A DNA stretch of 64,000 bases from Caproicibacter sp002399225 (GTDB lineage: Bacteria; Bacillota; Clostridia; Oscillospirales; Acutalibacteraceae): positions 54,284 to 118,283 of the forward strand of contig DAIOKN010000003.1 of the NCBI GenBank assembly GCA_036756705.1. Reading direction: 5' to 3'. The position numbers and the translations under genes were made by a program. Below the pieces are notes generated by a model that worked only from the letters and a program-made list of their open reading frames with translations, made no database searches and had not been told where the DNA came from. This document shows, piece after piece, positions 1-8,781 of this stretch. How positions within the stretch are numbered: the first letter of the stretch is position 1; each line of letters opens with the position of its first letter.

Positions 1-17
1 AACTGGATGTCGTTCAT
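1..17 (-). CDS. next flagellar-operon gene, start only (partial)
   Basis: An ATG at 17-15 (minus strand) opens a frame that reads Met-Asn-Asp-Ile-Gln before the window ends. An AGGCGG ribosome binding site lies just upstream, and the flgD stop is 13 bp away. The first residues do not look like FlgE. Clostridial operons often have a small flagellar-operon protein (the TIGR02530 type) between flgD and flgE, and this could be it. Only five codons are visible, so the identity is inferred from position. Confidence 0.45.
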
Positions 18-30
18 CGTTTCGCCGCCT

Positions 31-537
31 TTATGTACTCGTTCCGCCTGTGCCGCTGCCGCCGGAATCCCCGGAACTGCCAGACTTTCCATCCTGAAAA
101 ACCTGCGTCACGGCGGAAACGTCATAGGCGGTATCCTTCCCTCCGACACTCATGATAATGGAGCAGCCGTCCGAGGCGAAAAGCGTGCTTTTCACAACGC
201 CCGTTTTCGTAGTAGAGGCGCCCGTCTCATCGCGCGTACCGACTTCAACGGTCTTTCCAACCAGGGAAGACGCATACTGGCGCTCCGAGTACTGCGTCAG
301 CTCGCTCATCGCCTGTAAAGAGGAAAACTGCGCAAGCTCTGAAATAAACTCGGTATTGTCCGTTGGATTTGTCACGTCCTGATTTTCAAACTGAGTTGCT
401 AAAAGCTCTAAAAAATCATTCATATCCAATGAGGAACCCTTTGGAGTGGTCGATTTTGAATTGTTCGCAGAGGATGCCAGCGGAGAAGAATAAGCGCGGT
501 TTAACATCCCATAATTGGTGATTCCCAAATTATCCAA
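31..537 (-). CDS. flgD: FlgD, hook-capping (hook assembly) protein
   Basis: FlgD caps the growing hook outside the cell and lets FlgE subunits assemble; it is discarded when FlgK takes over. The 168-residue product has the conserved N-terminal FlgD region at residues 38-80 (DMNDFLELLATQFENQDVTNP, then a FISELAQFSSLQ-type stretch), which is needed for export and capping. The C-terminus ends in a Gly/Ser-rich tail, so this is a short FlgD without a long C-terminal Ig-like domain. The start is TTG at 537, chosen because AAGGAGGAG sits at 544-552. It is the ninth visible downstream gene of the flgB operon, 18 bp after fliK. Confidence 0.93.
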   Translation of the reverse strand: MDNLGITNYGMLNRAYSSPLASSANNSKSTTPKGSSLDMNDFLELLATQFENQDVTNPTDNTEFISELAQFSSLQAMSELTQYSERQYASSLVGKTVEVGTRDETGASTTKTGVVKSTLFASDGCSIIMSVGGKDTAYDVSAVTQVFQDGKSGSSGDSGGSGTGGTST

Positions 538-555
538 ATTTTTCTCCTCCTTTTG

Positions 556-1908
556 TTATCCGGCAAGTGCTCCGATCTGCTGGATCATTGAAAGAAAATC
601 CCCGGTGTTCAGTTCCGCGGAAACGGAGCCGATTCCGTCCCATTTGCTTTTGCGGGGTTCTTCGCGTTTCTGCCGCTGGCCGCCCGTATTTCCTCCGCCG
701 TCCTGAGGCTGCCCATACCACTGCGCCGCCTGCTGATCCGGAATCACCGTCTGCACATTCTGCCCGGTGGAAGCCTGTAAAATGTTCCGGATCTCCGCGG
801 AGCCGGAGAGGAGAAGACTTTGGGTCTTCGGGTTGGATGCCGCGATTTCGACGGTCAAAAGCCCGTTCTGGGAGGTTAGTTTGACCGAAACCTTTCCAAG
901 CGACTGCGGGTAAAGATCCATCTTGAACTCGCTTTTTCCCTTTTGAAGCTGATTTGCAGCTATATTCGCCACCTGGCGGACCGGAGAAAGCGTTTTCTGC
1001 GCCGTCCCGCCGGAAACCCGGATGACGACATTGCCGCCCGCATAAAGGCCGGAAAGGCCGTCCGTCCGGGCTGTTTTGCCATCCTTTTGAGAAGCCGCGG
1101 ACTGCGAGGCAGCCGCTCCGCTTTGCACCCCATCGGATTTTCCGGATGGGGACGCCGCTTCTTCTGAAACGGACTGCTTTGTTCCTGTCCCGGCGGCTGC
1201 GCCTGTCTGTTCTTCTCCAGCCGACTTCTGGCCTTCCGCAAGCCCGGTGCTCTGGCCGGAAGAATTCCCCTGCGCCTTTGCCGTTTGGATCTGGGATGCT
1301 CCCGAGGGACCAGCGGCTGTCTGCCGGCTCAGCGCGCTTTTTTGCGCCAACGTACCCTGTTGTGCCGTCGAATCGGTTTGAACGGCCGGCACTGCCGCAG
1401 AGGCAGACTTCGGCTCAGGCTGCGCCTGCTTTCCGACGGAAGTCCCGGAAAGACTGCCTTTCGTCTGTTCCGCACCGGTAGGCAGTGTCTGTCCGCTCAG
1501 CGCCGTTTCGGGCAAAGCCGCGGACTGCTGCGTTCCGCTTAACGCGGAAACGCCCTGCGCCGCCGAAAGGCCCTTGGAACTCTCTCCACCGGCGGAAGCG
1601 GCTGCCTGAAGGTTTCCCTTCGCCGTACCGGAAACAAGAAGGGCGACCTCCTTCGGCGGAAGAGCGGTAACCTGCTGCGGCGCATCCTTCTTCGCCCTGC
1701 CGGCACCCGTTTGCTTCCGATCTGATTTGTCCGCCTTGTCCGTCTTTCCTTTCGCCTTGCTACTTTCCGGTTTCTGCGCCTCTTCGGAATCCGGTTTCTG
1801 AACGGCGGAACGCAGCATGGAGCGAAAATCGTCTCCGTTTTGCACCCGGCTTTCCGGTTTTGCCGCAGGTGTACTTGTGTTTTGCATATGGATTTGCTGT
1901 ATCACCAC
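556..1908 (-). CDS. fliK: FliK, flagellar hook-length control protein
   Basis: FliK is secreted during hook growth, measures hook length and flips the export gate from hook-type to filament-type substrates. The first 300 residues are low-complexity (Ala, Ser, Gln, Gly, Lys), the usual flexible ruler. The C-terminal Flg_hook domain covers about residues 300-410 and carries the family core MDLYPQSLGKVSVKL, followed by a Gln/Gly-rich tail. GTG at 1908 is preferred because AGGAGG lies 8 nt upstream; a GTG three codons earlier (1917) directly abuts that site. It lies between fliJ and flgD. Length (450 aa) is normal for the family. Confidence 0.93.
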   Translation of the reverse strand: MVIQQIHMQNTSTPAAKPESRVQNGDDFRSMLRSAVQKPDSEEAQKPESSKAKGKTDKADKSDRKQTGAGRAKKDAPQQVTALPPKEVALLVSGTAKGNLQAAASAGGESSKGLSAAQGVSALSGTQQSAALPETALSGQTLPTGAEQTKGSLSGTSVGKQAQPEPKSASAAVPAVQTDSTAQQGTLAQKSALSRQTAAGPSGASQIQTAKAQGNSSGQSTGLAEGQKSAGEEQTGAAAGTGTKQSVSEEAASPSGKSDGVQSGAAASQSAASQKDGKTARTDGLSGLYAGGNVVIRVSGGTAQKTLSPVRQVANIAANQLQKGKSEFKMDLYPQSLGKVSVKLTSQNGLLTVEIAASNPKTQSLLLSGSAEIRNILQASTGQNVQTVIPDQQAAQWYGQPQDGGGNTGGQRQKREEPRKSKWDGIGSVSAELNTGDFLSMIQQIGALAG

Positions 1909-1974
1909 TTGATTCACCTCCTTTCGCAGAGAGTCGCGTCATCTGAAACAAGACGCCGGGGAAAGCCGAGGATC

Positions 1975-2430
1975 TCACGCCATACGGCAGTCCGCAGCAA
2001 CCCTCTTGTGCGAAACGAACTCCTCCAGCACTTGTTCCTGCTCTTTTCGTCCCTGGGCCTCATAGGCGCGCCTCTGGGAATCACGGAGCTTTTCCAGCCC
2101 GGAGATATCGCTTTTCATGTGCACAATCTCCGCTTGCTTTGCGGCGGCCGTCTTTCGAACAGCCGCTTTCTGAAGTTCCAGACTTCCGGCCCGGCGGTCC
2201 AGCTCTGCAAAGTAACGTTTGTAAATCGCCATGCTGTTGGAAATCACTCCGCTTTTCAGCTCCAGGGCCAGGGCATGGTTCAATTCGGCATATTCCCGTT
2301 TGATTCCGGAAATTGTTTTCTCCAGCTCGCGGATTTTCATCTGAAGCTGGGTCATTTCATTCTTGAGCATCCCCAGTGTTTCCTGTTTGTAGCGAAGTAC
2401 ATTTTCAAGGGAAAAAATGAATTTTTTCAT
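1975..2430 (-). CDS. fliJ: FliJ, flagellar export apparatus stalk/chaperone
   Basis: FliJ is the small coiled-coil stalk that sits in the centre of the FliI hexamer in the cytoplasm and couples ATPase to the export gate. The 151-residue sequence begins MKKFIFSLENVLRYKQ, the family's usual start, and is almost wholly charged helix with heptad character. The position directly after fliI (1 bp between the fliI stop and this ATG) is the standard gene order. The weak sequence conservation of FliJ means position carries much of the assignment. Confidence 0.9.
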   Translation of the reverse strand: MKKFIFSLENVLRYKQETLGMLKNEMTQLQMKIRELEKTISGIKREYAELNHALALELKSGVISNSMAIYKRYFAELDRRAGSLELQKAAVRKTAAAKQAEIVHMKSDISGLEKLRDSQRRAYEAQGRKEQEQVLEEFVSHKRVAADCRMA

Positions 2431-2431
2431 C

Positions 2432-3733
2432 TTAAATCTCTTTCATCAGTTTTTCGGTCTCTTCATAGGGAAACGATTCGTCTACCCGCTGAGTCAGGAA
2501 CTGATTGATCTGGTCGATCTTTCCAACCGCCTCGTCGAGCTTCTGATTCATCCCCGGTTTGTAGGCGCCGATCGAAATCAGGTCGTAATTCTGATTATAG
2601 GTGGAAAGAAGATTACGCAGCCGTGCGGCGGCCGCTTTATGCTCCTCGGATGTGATATCCGTCATCAGACGGGAAATGCTGGCTCCCACATCGATGGCAG
2701 GGTAATGGTTCCTGGCCGCCAGTGTTCTGGAAAGGACGATATGCCCGTCCAGAATTCCGCGCACGGTGTCTGAAATCGGTTCGTTGGTATCGTCCCCTTC
2801 CACCAGAACCGTATAGATCCCGGTGATCGAGCCGGTTTTGAAATTTCCGCTTCGTTCAAGCAGTTTGGGAAGTTTTGCATAAATGGACGGCGTGTAGCCC
2901 CTTGCAATGGGAGGCTCACCCGCCGCCAGCCCAATCTCCCGCTCGGCCATTGCAAAGCGTGTCAGAGAATCCATCATCAGCAAAACATCCTGCCCCTGGT
3001 CCCGGAAATATTCCGCAATTGCCGTGGCTACCGAAGCGCATTTCGCCCGGAACATAGCTTCCTGGTCAGAAGTTGCCACCACCAAAACCGAACGGGCAAG
3101 CCCCTCTTTTCCCAAATCTTTCTCGATAAATTCCTTGACTTCCCTGCCGCGCTCCCCGACCAGGGCAATGACATTGATATCCGATTTGACATTTTTCGCA
3201 ATCATCCCCATCAGGGTGCTTTTCCCGACACCGCTGCCGGAAAAGATCCCGACCCTCTGCCCCTTGCCAATGGTCAAGGGGCCGTCGATCGCCTTGACGC
3301 CAAAAGTCATGGTCTCATGGATACGGGGGCGCTCCAGCGGATTGACACACGGAGAATCCACATCGTAATACGCCTCCGGCTCAATATCGCCCAGACCGTC
3401 GATCGGCCTGCCGGTAGCGTCCACTGTCCTGCCTTGCAGACCCTTTCCGACGGGGACCCGAAGCTTGTGCCCGGTCGATTCCACAATGCTCCCCAACCCC
3501 ACGCCGCGGATGTCTCCATAAGCCATAAGAAGCACATTTCCGTCGCGGAAACCGACTGCCTCCGCTTCCACGCAGGGTTTTCCGGACTGCCCGCCGATCC
3601 TGCAGATATCGCCGATTTTAGCATCCAGACCGGTGGTTTCCATCATCATCCCGACGATGTTTTTCACTTTTCCCTTGTAGCGGAGAGGGTCTATTTTTCT
3701 GACCTTCTCACAGGCCGCCTTCAAATCCACCAT
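2432..3733 (-). CDS. fliI: FliI, flagellum-specific type III export ATPase
   Basis: FliI is the F1-beta-like ATPase of the flagellar export machine; it acts as a hexamer at the cytoplasmic face with FliH and FliJ. The 433-residue product has the Walker A loop GSGVGKST at residues 166-173 and the Walker B strand DVLLMMDS near residue 250, followed by the GEPP and arginine-finger region typical of the family. It starts at ATG 3733 behind an AAGGAAAC site and lies 23 bp after fliH. Length is normal. Confidence 0.97.
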   Translation of the reverse strand: MVDLKAACEKVRKIDPLRYKGKVKNIVGMMMETTGLDAKIGDICRIGGQSGKPCVEAEAVGFRDGNVLLMAYGDIRGVGLGSIVESTGHKLRVPVGKGLQGRTVDATGRPIDGLGDIEPEAYYDVDSPCVNPLERPRIHETMTFGVKAIDGPLTIGKGQRVGIFSGSGVGKSTLMGMIAKNVKSDINVIALVGERGREVKEFIEKDLGKEGLARSVLVVATSDQEAMFRAKCASVATAIAEYFRDQGQDVLLMMDSLTRFAMAEREIGLAAGEPPIARGYTPSIYAKLPKLLERSGNFKTGSITGIYTVLVEGDDTNEPISDTVRGILDGHIVLSRTLAARNHYPAIDVGASISRLMTDITSEEHKAAAARLRNLLSTYNQNYDLISIGAYKPGMNQKLDEAVGKIDQINQFLTQRVDESFPYEETEKLMKEI

Positions 3734-3756
3734 CCGGCTCGTTTCCTTTCCGATCT

Positions 3757-4527
3757 TTATGAGGGGTTGGACTGGTCGGGCTGATCCAGCGCCGACTTTA
3801 TTTTTTCCAGCTGCGTATCCAGTCCCGCGTCAATCACTTGATCCGGCGTTTCAATCACGCAGGACTCCTCACTGAACTCCGGCGTAACGACCACTTTAAC
3901 GCGGTCGGAAACGGACTGTAATTCCTGTGCGATGGAAAGGTCCGCCTTGGTCAGAAGATCCGCCGTTTTCCCCGAAACATAAATGCGCACCCACGCCTGG
4001 TTCCGATAGGAATCCACCGCGTTCTGGATAATGGAATGAAGGGTCTTCGGATCGATTGCAAGTTCCTTCTTCACAATGGCCCTCGCAATGGTCACGGCAA
4101 GGTCCTGAAGGCCCGATTCAAACTTTGAGAGAATCTCCGTTTTGGACTTCTCCACGGACTGGATCATTTCATCCAGTTCATGCAGGGTTTTTCGGTTCTC
4201 GGCTTCGGCCTTTTGAGCCCCTTCCGCAAGGCCCTGCCTCATGCCGGCTTCCTTGCCCTCTTTGCGGCCGCGGGCAAAGCCCGCCTCATGCCCCTGCTTT
4301 TTGGCGTCCTGCAGTTCCTCATCCGCGCGGCGGTTGCATTCCTGCATTTGAGAAGCGCGGTAATTCTCCGCTGATTCTACAATCTTATTCGCCTTTTCGA
4401 ACGCCTGGTCGAGGACGGATTTTACCTTTTCGCCCGCTGCCGCTTTCGGCTGTATTTTCTGCGCTTCGGGCTCTGCCGAAAGGGAAGTATATTGGGAGGC
4501 CTTGATGACCTTATTCAATAATCTCAT
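3757..4527 (-). CDS. fliH: FliH, flagellar export ATPase regulator
   Basis: FliH is the peripheral stator of the export ATPase. It holds FliI inactive and docks it at the C-ring. The 256-residue product has an Ala/Glu/Lys-rich coiled coil with repeated small-residue spacing (about residues 70-140, GHEAGFARGRKEGKEAGMRQG-type AxxxG/GxxxG repeats) and the conserved C-terminal FliH/HrpE domain. ATG 4527 gives the family-like start MRLLNKVIKASQY and has AAGGG 6-7 nt upstream. A TTG at 4545 would add six residues. The gene overlaps the end of fliG by 17 bp, which suggests coupled translation. Confidence 0.92.
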   Translation of the reverse strand: MRLLNKVIKASQYTSLSAEPEAQKIQPKAAAGEKVKSVLDQAFEKANKIVESAENYRASQMQECNRRADEELQDAKKQGHEAGFARGRKEGKEAGMRQGLAEGAQKAEAENRKTLHELDEMIQSVEKSKTEILSKFESGLQDLAVTIARAIVKKELAIDPKTLHSIIQNAVDSYRNQAWVRIYVSGKTADLLTKADLSIAQELQSVSDRVKVVVTPEFSEESCVIETPDQVIDAGLDTQLEKIKSALDQPDQSNPS

Positions 4528-5518
4528 CCTTTCCGCCCTTGGCAATCACCAGTTCGCCCTCGCTCTCCAGACGGCGGATCACGCCGACAATGCGCTGCTG
4601 CGCCTCTTCCACATCTCTCAGGCGGACATTATGCGTATACTCCAGGTCGGACTTGACCGTCTCGGCGGAACGGGACGACATATTGCTGAAGATCTTGTCC
4701 GCAACATCCTTGTTGGCTCCCTTGAGGGCATAGACCAGATCTTTCGGATCGACTTCCCGCAGAAAGCGCTGGGTGGACATATCGTCCAAAATAACGATAT
4801 CTTCGAAGACAAACATCTTCTGACGAATTTCTTCCGCCAGTTCCGCATTTTTGCGTCCCAGTTCGTCGAAAATCGTCTTTTCGTTCGCGCGGTCCATATT
4901 GTTCATAATATCGGCGACATAGTCCACTCCGCCGAACTGCGTCATATCCACGCTCATCACGTTCGAGAACTTGCCGGAAAGGTTTTTCTCCACAATTTTG
5001 ACAACATCCGGCATAATGCGGTCCATCGTCGCGATCCTCTGAACGACATCCGACCGCTTTTCCGCCGGCAGATCCGCAATGACCGTGGCGGCCTGATCGG
5101 CGCGGGCATAAGAAAGGATCAGCGCAATCGTCTGAGGGTGTTCGTTCTGGATGGCTGCAAGCAGATTCTTGTAGTCCGCGTTCTTTAAAAACTCAAATGC
5201 CTTGGAGCGCAGGGATTTAGTGACCCGGTCGAGCAGAGAACTGGCCATCTGCGCGCCATAGGCTTTTTCCAGCACATTGCGCGCATACTCCACGCCGCCC
5301 TCGGTCACGACCTTTTGAGTCAGACAGAGATTGTAAAAGTCGCCGAGGATTCCCTCCACTTCATCCGGAGGCATACTGCTTGTTTGGGCAATCTCATAAG
5401 TAAGCTGTTCCACCTCGTCTTCCCGAAGATACTTGTAGATTTTGGAGGCCGCATCCGAACCCAGCGCAATAATGACGGAAGCTGCTTTCTGCGCCCCGGT
5501 GACTTTGCGTTCAGCCAT
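4511..5518 (-). CDS. fliG: FliG, flagellar motor switch protein
   Basis: FliG is the rotor subunit that touches the stator MotA; it links the MS ring (FliF) to the C ring (FliM). The 335 residues match the full-length family: an N-terminal FliF-binding part, the armadillo-like middle domain with the EHPQTIALILS core near residue 125, and the C-terminal domain with the charged torque helix (residues about 275-315). It overlaps fliF by 8 bp at its start and fliH by 17 bp at its end. Confidence 0.97.
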   Translation of the reverse strand: MAERKVTGAQKAASVIIALGSDAASKIYKYLREDEVEQLTYEIAQTSSMPPDEVEGILGDFYNLCLTQKVVTEGGVEYARNVLEKAYGAQMASSLLDRVTKSLRSKAFEFLKNADYKNLLAAIQNEHPQTIALILSYARADQAATVIADLPAEKRSDVVQRIATMDRIMPDVVKIVEKNLSGKFSNVMSVDMTQFGGVDYVADIMNNMDRANEKTIFDELGRKNAELAEEIRQKMFVFEDIVILDDMSTQRFLREVDPKDLVYALKGANKDVADKIFSNMSSRSAETVKSDLEYTHNVRLRDVEEAQQRIVGVIRRLESEGELVIAKGGKDEIIE

Positions 5519-7094
5519 TGTTGTCGTCCTCTCCTTTCAGCCAGCTGCGGATCAGCTGAGCCGCAATCTCCGGGTTTTGCCTGGAAAATTCCTGCAGATC
5601 TTTCCGTACTTTTTCTTCTTTTCCCCCGGCTGCCTGGCGGATTTCTTCAATGGATTCAGATGGGATTTCTTCGGCAACCTCATTCGGGTTGGCCTCTTCC
5701 TCCTGCAGCAGTTTTGCTTCCAGCTCTTTCGCCCGCTTTTTCCGCCGTTTTGCAAGGAAGAGGACCGTCAGAATCACGATCAGCAGAAAGCCGCCGCCGG
5801 CCGCCGCAAGGATTCTCCAGTCGAAAGGAAGAATTCCGGCAGGCTGGGCGTTGGCAGCCTGGGCAGAGCTTACGAAAGCCTTCCCCATTACATCCACCTT
5901 GTCCGCGCTGATTCCGGAGGCAAAGGCCACCGTGTTTTTCAGACTGCTCATTTCCAGATTCGTCATATTCGGGTCATTGATAATGACGGAAGCCGTCACA
6001 TTCTTCAGCGCCCCGGCGTTGCCCTGAATCTGCTCCTGAACCTGGCTGACAAGGTATTTATAGGTCTTGTCGTCTTTGACCGTGATGGTATTGCCGTTGA
6101 CCGTTACACCCGGATAGGTCGTCGTTTCGGTGTTGGATTCGGCTCCGGCGGTACCTCTGCCTGAGCCGTTTCGGGTTTCCTCGTGCTGTTCTTCGCTTTC
6201 GCTGACCACTCCTTTTCCGTCGCTGGTGGTCGGCTGATAAGTAATGACATTTTTGATCGTCTTATCGAGGTCCATCTGACTTTTCACGCTGACATTAAGA
6301 TTATTTCTTCCATAAATCGGCTCCAGATGGTTCATGATCTTTTGCTGAAGGTTGTCTTCGTACTGCTTCTCAATTTTCAGCTTAAATTCCGTCAGATTCA
6401 TTTGAACCGCACTGGAAGAACCGATATCGGTGGACTCCAGCTCCTCGCCTGTGGAACTGTCGATCACAGAGACATTCGCAGCTTTCATACTGGGGACGCT
6501 TTTCGCAACCAGCTGCTTGATTCCGTTGACCTGTTTCGCACTCAGGGTCTGTCCACCTTTCACCTTGACTGCGACCGACGCGGACGGTACGCTGCTTTTG
6601 TCATCCCACGCGTAATCCGATTCATTGGGGATGCTGATGGTCACATAGGCGTTTTCGATCGGATCTTCCGTCTTGATGACGGCCTCCAACCTCTCGTTCA
6701 GCTGATACTTTTCGATGACTTTTTCTTCTTCATCCGTCGTCATCACGCCCACATGGCTGGTAAAGAAATTGTAGTTCGGCGCCGTTTTCGGATACCCCTC
6801 GTTTGCAAGCTGCATACGGACTGAATTTTCCTTGTCCGACGGAACATAAATGGTATCGTTGTCTTCCTTATAATCCACGCCGCTGTCTTTCAGCTCCGAC
6901 ATCACTTCCACGGCCTCGTCGTGATCCAGACCTGAATAAAGGACCGTGTACTGTGTGCGATTCATCAACAGTCCCAAAACGACAGAAAGCAAAAGAACCC
7001 CGCCCAAGGAAATGAAAATGATTTTTTTCGTTTTTGAGGACAGTTTCATCCAAAAGTTTTTGACTGGCTGTATGTATTTCTTTAAATCATTCAT
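5511..7094 (-). CDS. fliF: FliF, flagellar MS-ring protein
   Basis: FliF forms the membrane MS ring that nucleates the flagellar basal body. The 527-residue product has a first membrane helix at about 27-47, a ring-building (YscJ/FliF) region next to it, an extracytoplasmic region with a Ser/Thr/Gly-rich loop (about 295-320), a second membrane helix at about 435-458, and an acidic cytoplasmic tail for FliG binding. This is the complete family layout. It follows fliE after a 31-bp gap. Confidence 0.97.
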   Translation of the reverse strand: MNDLKKYIQPVKNFWMKLSSKTKKIIFISLGGVLLLSVVLGLLMNRTQYTVLYSGLDHDEAVEVMSELKDSGVDYKEDNDTIYVPSDKENSVRMQLANEGYPKTAPNYNFFTSHVGVMTTDEEEKVIEKYQLNERLEAVIKTEDPIENAYVTISIPNESDYAWDDKSSVPSASVAVKVKGGQTLSAKQVNGIKQLVAKSVPSMKAANVSVIDSSTGEELESTDIGSSSAVQMNLTEFKLKIEKQYEDNLQQKIMNHLEPIYGRNNLNVSVKSQMDLDKTIKNVITYQPTTSDGKGVVSESEEQHEETRNGSGRGTAGAESNTETTTYPGVTVNGNTITVKDDKTYKYLVSQVQEQIQGNAGALKNVTASVIINDPNMTNLEMSSLKNTVAFASGISADKVDVMGKAFVSSAQAANAQPAGILPFDWRILAAAGGGFLLIVILTVLFLAKRRKKRAKELEAKLLQEEEANPNEVAEEIPSESIEEIRQAAGGKEEKVRKDLQEFSRQNPEIAAQLIRSWLKGEDDNNG

Positions 7095-7125
7095 CCGGTT
7101 TTGAACCGTCCTTTACGAAAATTCG

Positions 7126-7440
7126 TCAGACACTCATTCTCATAATCTCATTATAGGAATCAAGGAGCTTATTGCGCATCTGAACAAGCAAATCGACTGA
7201 AAGGCTGGCCTTCTGGGAAGCAATCATAACATCGTGCAGATTGTCCGACTGGCCCGTGGTTACCTGATAGGCGGCATTGTTCAGCGCGGAATCCGTCTGA
7301 TTGACCGCATTGACCGCATCCTGAAACATGGACTGAAACGGAAGCCCCGACGGCTGCGCCGTGCTGCTGGCGAAGGTATTGAGATCCTCCAGCGTATTCA
7401 GCTTCCGGATTGGCATAATTGGATTCATAGAGCTGATCAC
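7126..7440 (-). CDS. fliE: FliE, MS ring-rod junction protein
   Basis: FliE joins the MS ring to the proximal rod and is the first exported rod component. The 104-residue product has the family C-terminus (DLLVQMRNKLLDSYNEIMRM) and the FQSMFQDAVNAVNQT segment near residue 35. Its ATG shares an ATGA with the flgC stop at 7437, so the two are probably translationally coupled. Confidence 0.95.
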   Translation of the reverse strand: MISSMNPIMPIRKLNTLEDLNTFASSTAQPSGLPFQSMFQDAVNAVNQTDSALNNAAYQVTTGQSDNLHDVMIASQKASLSVDLLVQMRNKLLDSYNEIMRMSV

Positions 7441-7886
7441 TTCCCGATTTCCAGCGCTTTCCCGGCCATGCTTTTGACCGCGTTCAGCGCGTTGATATTG
7501 GCCGAGTAGGCCCTTGTTACCGACATCATATCGAGCATTTCTTTGGTCATATTAACATTCGGCATCTGCACATAGCCGCGGTTGTCCGCATCCGGGCTGG
7601 TGGGATCATAAACCATGCGAAACGGCGTCGGATCCTCCTTGATTTCTTCCACCTTTACGCCGCCGGAAGTCTCAGAAGACGCGTCCATCGTACGGCCCAG
7701 AACCTGACCGAAGCTGTTCTGGTCGCCGTCGGCTGAACGGTAAACCACCATTTTTCTGCGATACGGTCCTCCGGCCTCGGTCCTTGTGGTGGAAGCATTT
7801 GCGATATTTTCCGAAATGACATCCATTCTGAGCCGGCTCGCAGTGAGCGCCGAACCGCTGATATCCAGCGAACTGAGAAAAGCCAT
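7437..7886 (-). CDS. flgC: FlgC, proximal rod protein
   Basis: FlgC is a subunit of the flagellar rod. The 149-residue product begins MAFLSSLDISGSALTASRLRM and contains the rod/hook signature ISENIANAST near residue 28; its C-terminus (MLDMMSVTRAYSANINALNAVKSM) is the conserved rod-forming helix. It lies 33 bp after flgB and overlaps fliE by 4 bp. Confidence 0.96.
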   Translation of the reverse strand: MAFLSSLDISGSALTASRLRMDVISENIANASTTRTEAGGPYRRKMVVYRSADGDQNSFGQVLGRTMDASSETSGGVKVEEIKEDPTPFRMVYDPTSPDADNRGYVQMPNVNMTKEMLDMMSVTRAYSANINALNAVKSMAGKALEIGK

Positions 7887-7919
7887 AAAAAGAACCCCCT
7901 TACTTTTAAATTTGAAGGA

Positions 7920-8309
7920 TTATGTGCCGCTGATTGCGGTTTTCAGCCGTGAAAAAGCATCCGAAAGTTCCGTAAGGGAGTAGTTATAATTCAGCTGTGT
8001 TCTGGCAAGCTCGATGTTCTGCTGTTCCAGATCCACCCCGTTGCCGTCCGCCCGGTAAGTCTCATCTTGAGCTACCGTCGTAACCGGCTGTATATTTTGT
8101 ATGTTCTCTATTGTCTTATGAGTGCCTCCGTCGCCAGAAGCGATCTGGTCGCGGAGCTGATCTTCAAAAGAGACGGTCTTTGCTCGATACCCAGGGGTCT
8201 CAAAATTGGCGATGTTGTCTGAAATCGCCCGTTGCCTCGCCCACAGACCATCCAAGTCTTTACTGAGAAGAGATGTTGTGACGCTGTCGATCCAGTTCAA
8301 TGGATTCAC
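7920..8309 (-). CDS. flgB: FlgB, proximal rod protein
   Basis: FlgB is a subunit of the flagellar rod and the first gene of the early flagellar operon here. The 129-residue product contains the rod signature RAISDNIANFETPGYRAK at about residues 26-43 and a C-terminal helix typical of the family (IELARTQLNYNYSLTELSDAF). It is preceded by a 240-nt leader and a SigA-type promoter at 8555-8583. Confidence 0.96.
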   Translation of the reverse strand: MNPLNWIDSVTTSLLSKDLDGLWARQRAISDNIANFETPGYRAKTVSFEDQLRDQIASGDGGTHKTIENIQNIQPVTTVAQDETYRADGNGVDLEQQNIELARTQLNYNYSLTELSDAFSRLKTAISGT

Positions 8310-8375
8310 CTTCTTTCTCTTTAAAACGTCTTACAAAAAGAGGAACGGACTGGCGCGGTTAAAATTATTTTTCAC

Positions 8376-8429
8376 GAAAGAATTCCTCTGTGAGTGGATA
8401 TTCTTTTTGATGTGTACTCTGAAAGAATA
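8376..8429 (-). promoter_or_regulatory. possible alternative hairpins in flgB-operon leader
   Basis: The plus strand reads AAAGAAT at 8377-8383, TATTCTTT at 8399-8406 and AAAGAATA at 8422-8429. The middle arm can pair with either neighbour (7 or 8 bp), giving two mutually exclusive hairpins in the 5' leader of the early flagellar operon. This is seen in the sequence; any regulatory role is inferred. Confidence 0.35.
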
Positions 8430-8554
8430 CCTAAAAAATAAATTTCCGCCTGGGTTTCCGAAGCATTCTTGAAGGAAAAAGCAGAGACTGTGCCAAAAAG
8501 CATAGGCCTTTACAGGAAAAATATTACTGCCATTTTTTCTGCCATTTATGATAT

Positions 8555-8583
8555 ATTATCATACAGGATTCGCTAAAAGTCAA
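8555..8583 (-). promoter_or_regulatory. SigA promoter of the flgB (fla/che-type) operon
   Basis: On the minus strand TTGACT (8583-8578) and GATAAT (8560-8555) are separated by exactly 17 bp, with TG two bases before the -10 region. The start point would be near 8548, leaving a leader of about 240 nt before flgB. Confidence 0.75.
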
Positions 8584-8730
8584 CAGATTTCGCGGTTTTA
8601 TTGAAATTTTTTCCTGGAAAATTCATGTGGATCATTGATAAAAATTAAGCGGTTATTTTGTATTTGATTATTTACTTTTTCGATTTTATTTCCAAATTCC
8701 ATAAAACCAGACTTTTTCCATCCGATACTC

Positions 8731-8757
8731 TAAATTTTTAAGTCAATCAGCCGATAA
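8731..8757 (+). promoter_or_regulatory. SigD (sigma-28) promoter of flgM
   Basis: TAAA at 8731-8734 is followed after exactly 15 bp by GCCGATAA at 8750-8757, one mismatch from the SigD consensus TAAA-N15-GCCGATAT. It lies 25 bp before the flgM start, as expected for a late flagellar operon. Confidence 0.85.
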
Positions 8758-8781
8758 TATGGTTCAGAGGTGAAGGATTGG

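Larger units (their letters stand above)
8310..8781. other. divergent flgB/flgM regulatory region
   Basis: This 472-bp AT-rich spacer holds no convincing gene. It carries the SigA promoter of the flgB operon (minus strand), the SigD promoter of flgM (plus strand) and a leader with three short complementary arms that can form alternative hairpins (8377-8383, 8399-8406 and 8422-8429). Confidence 0.75.

Noticed and set aside
8310..8560. c-di-GMP riboswitch in the flgB leader
   Set aside because: Looked for the GEMM core motifs and tetraloop receptor; none were found, only simple hairpin arms.
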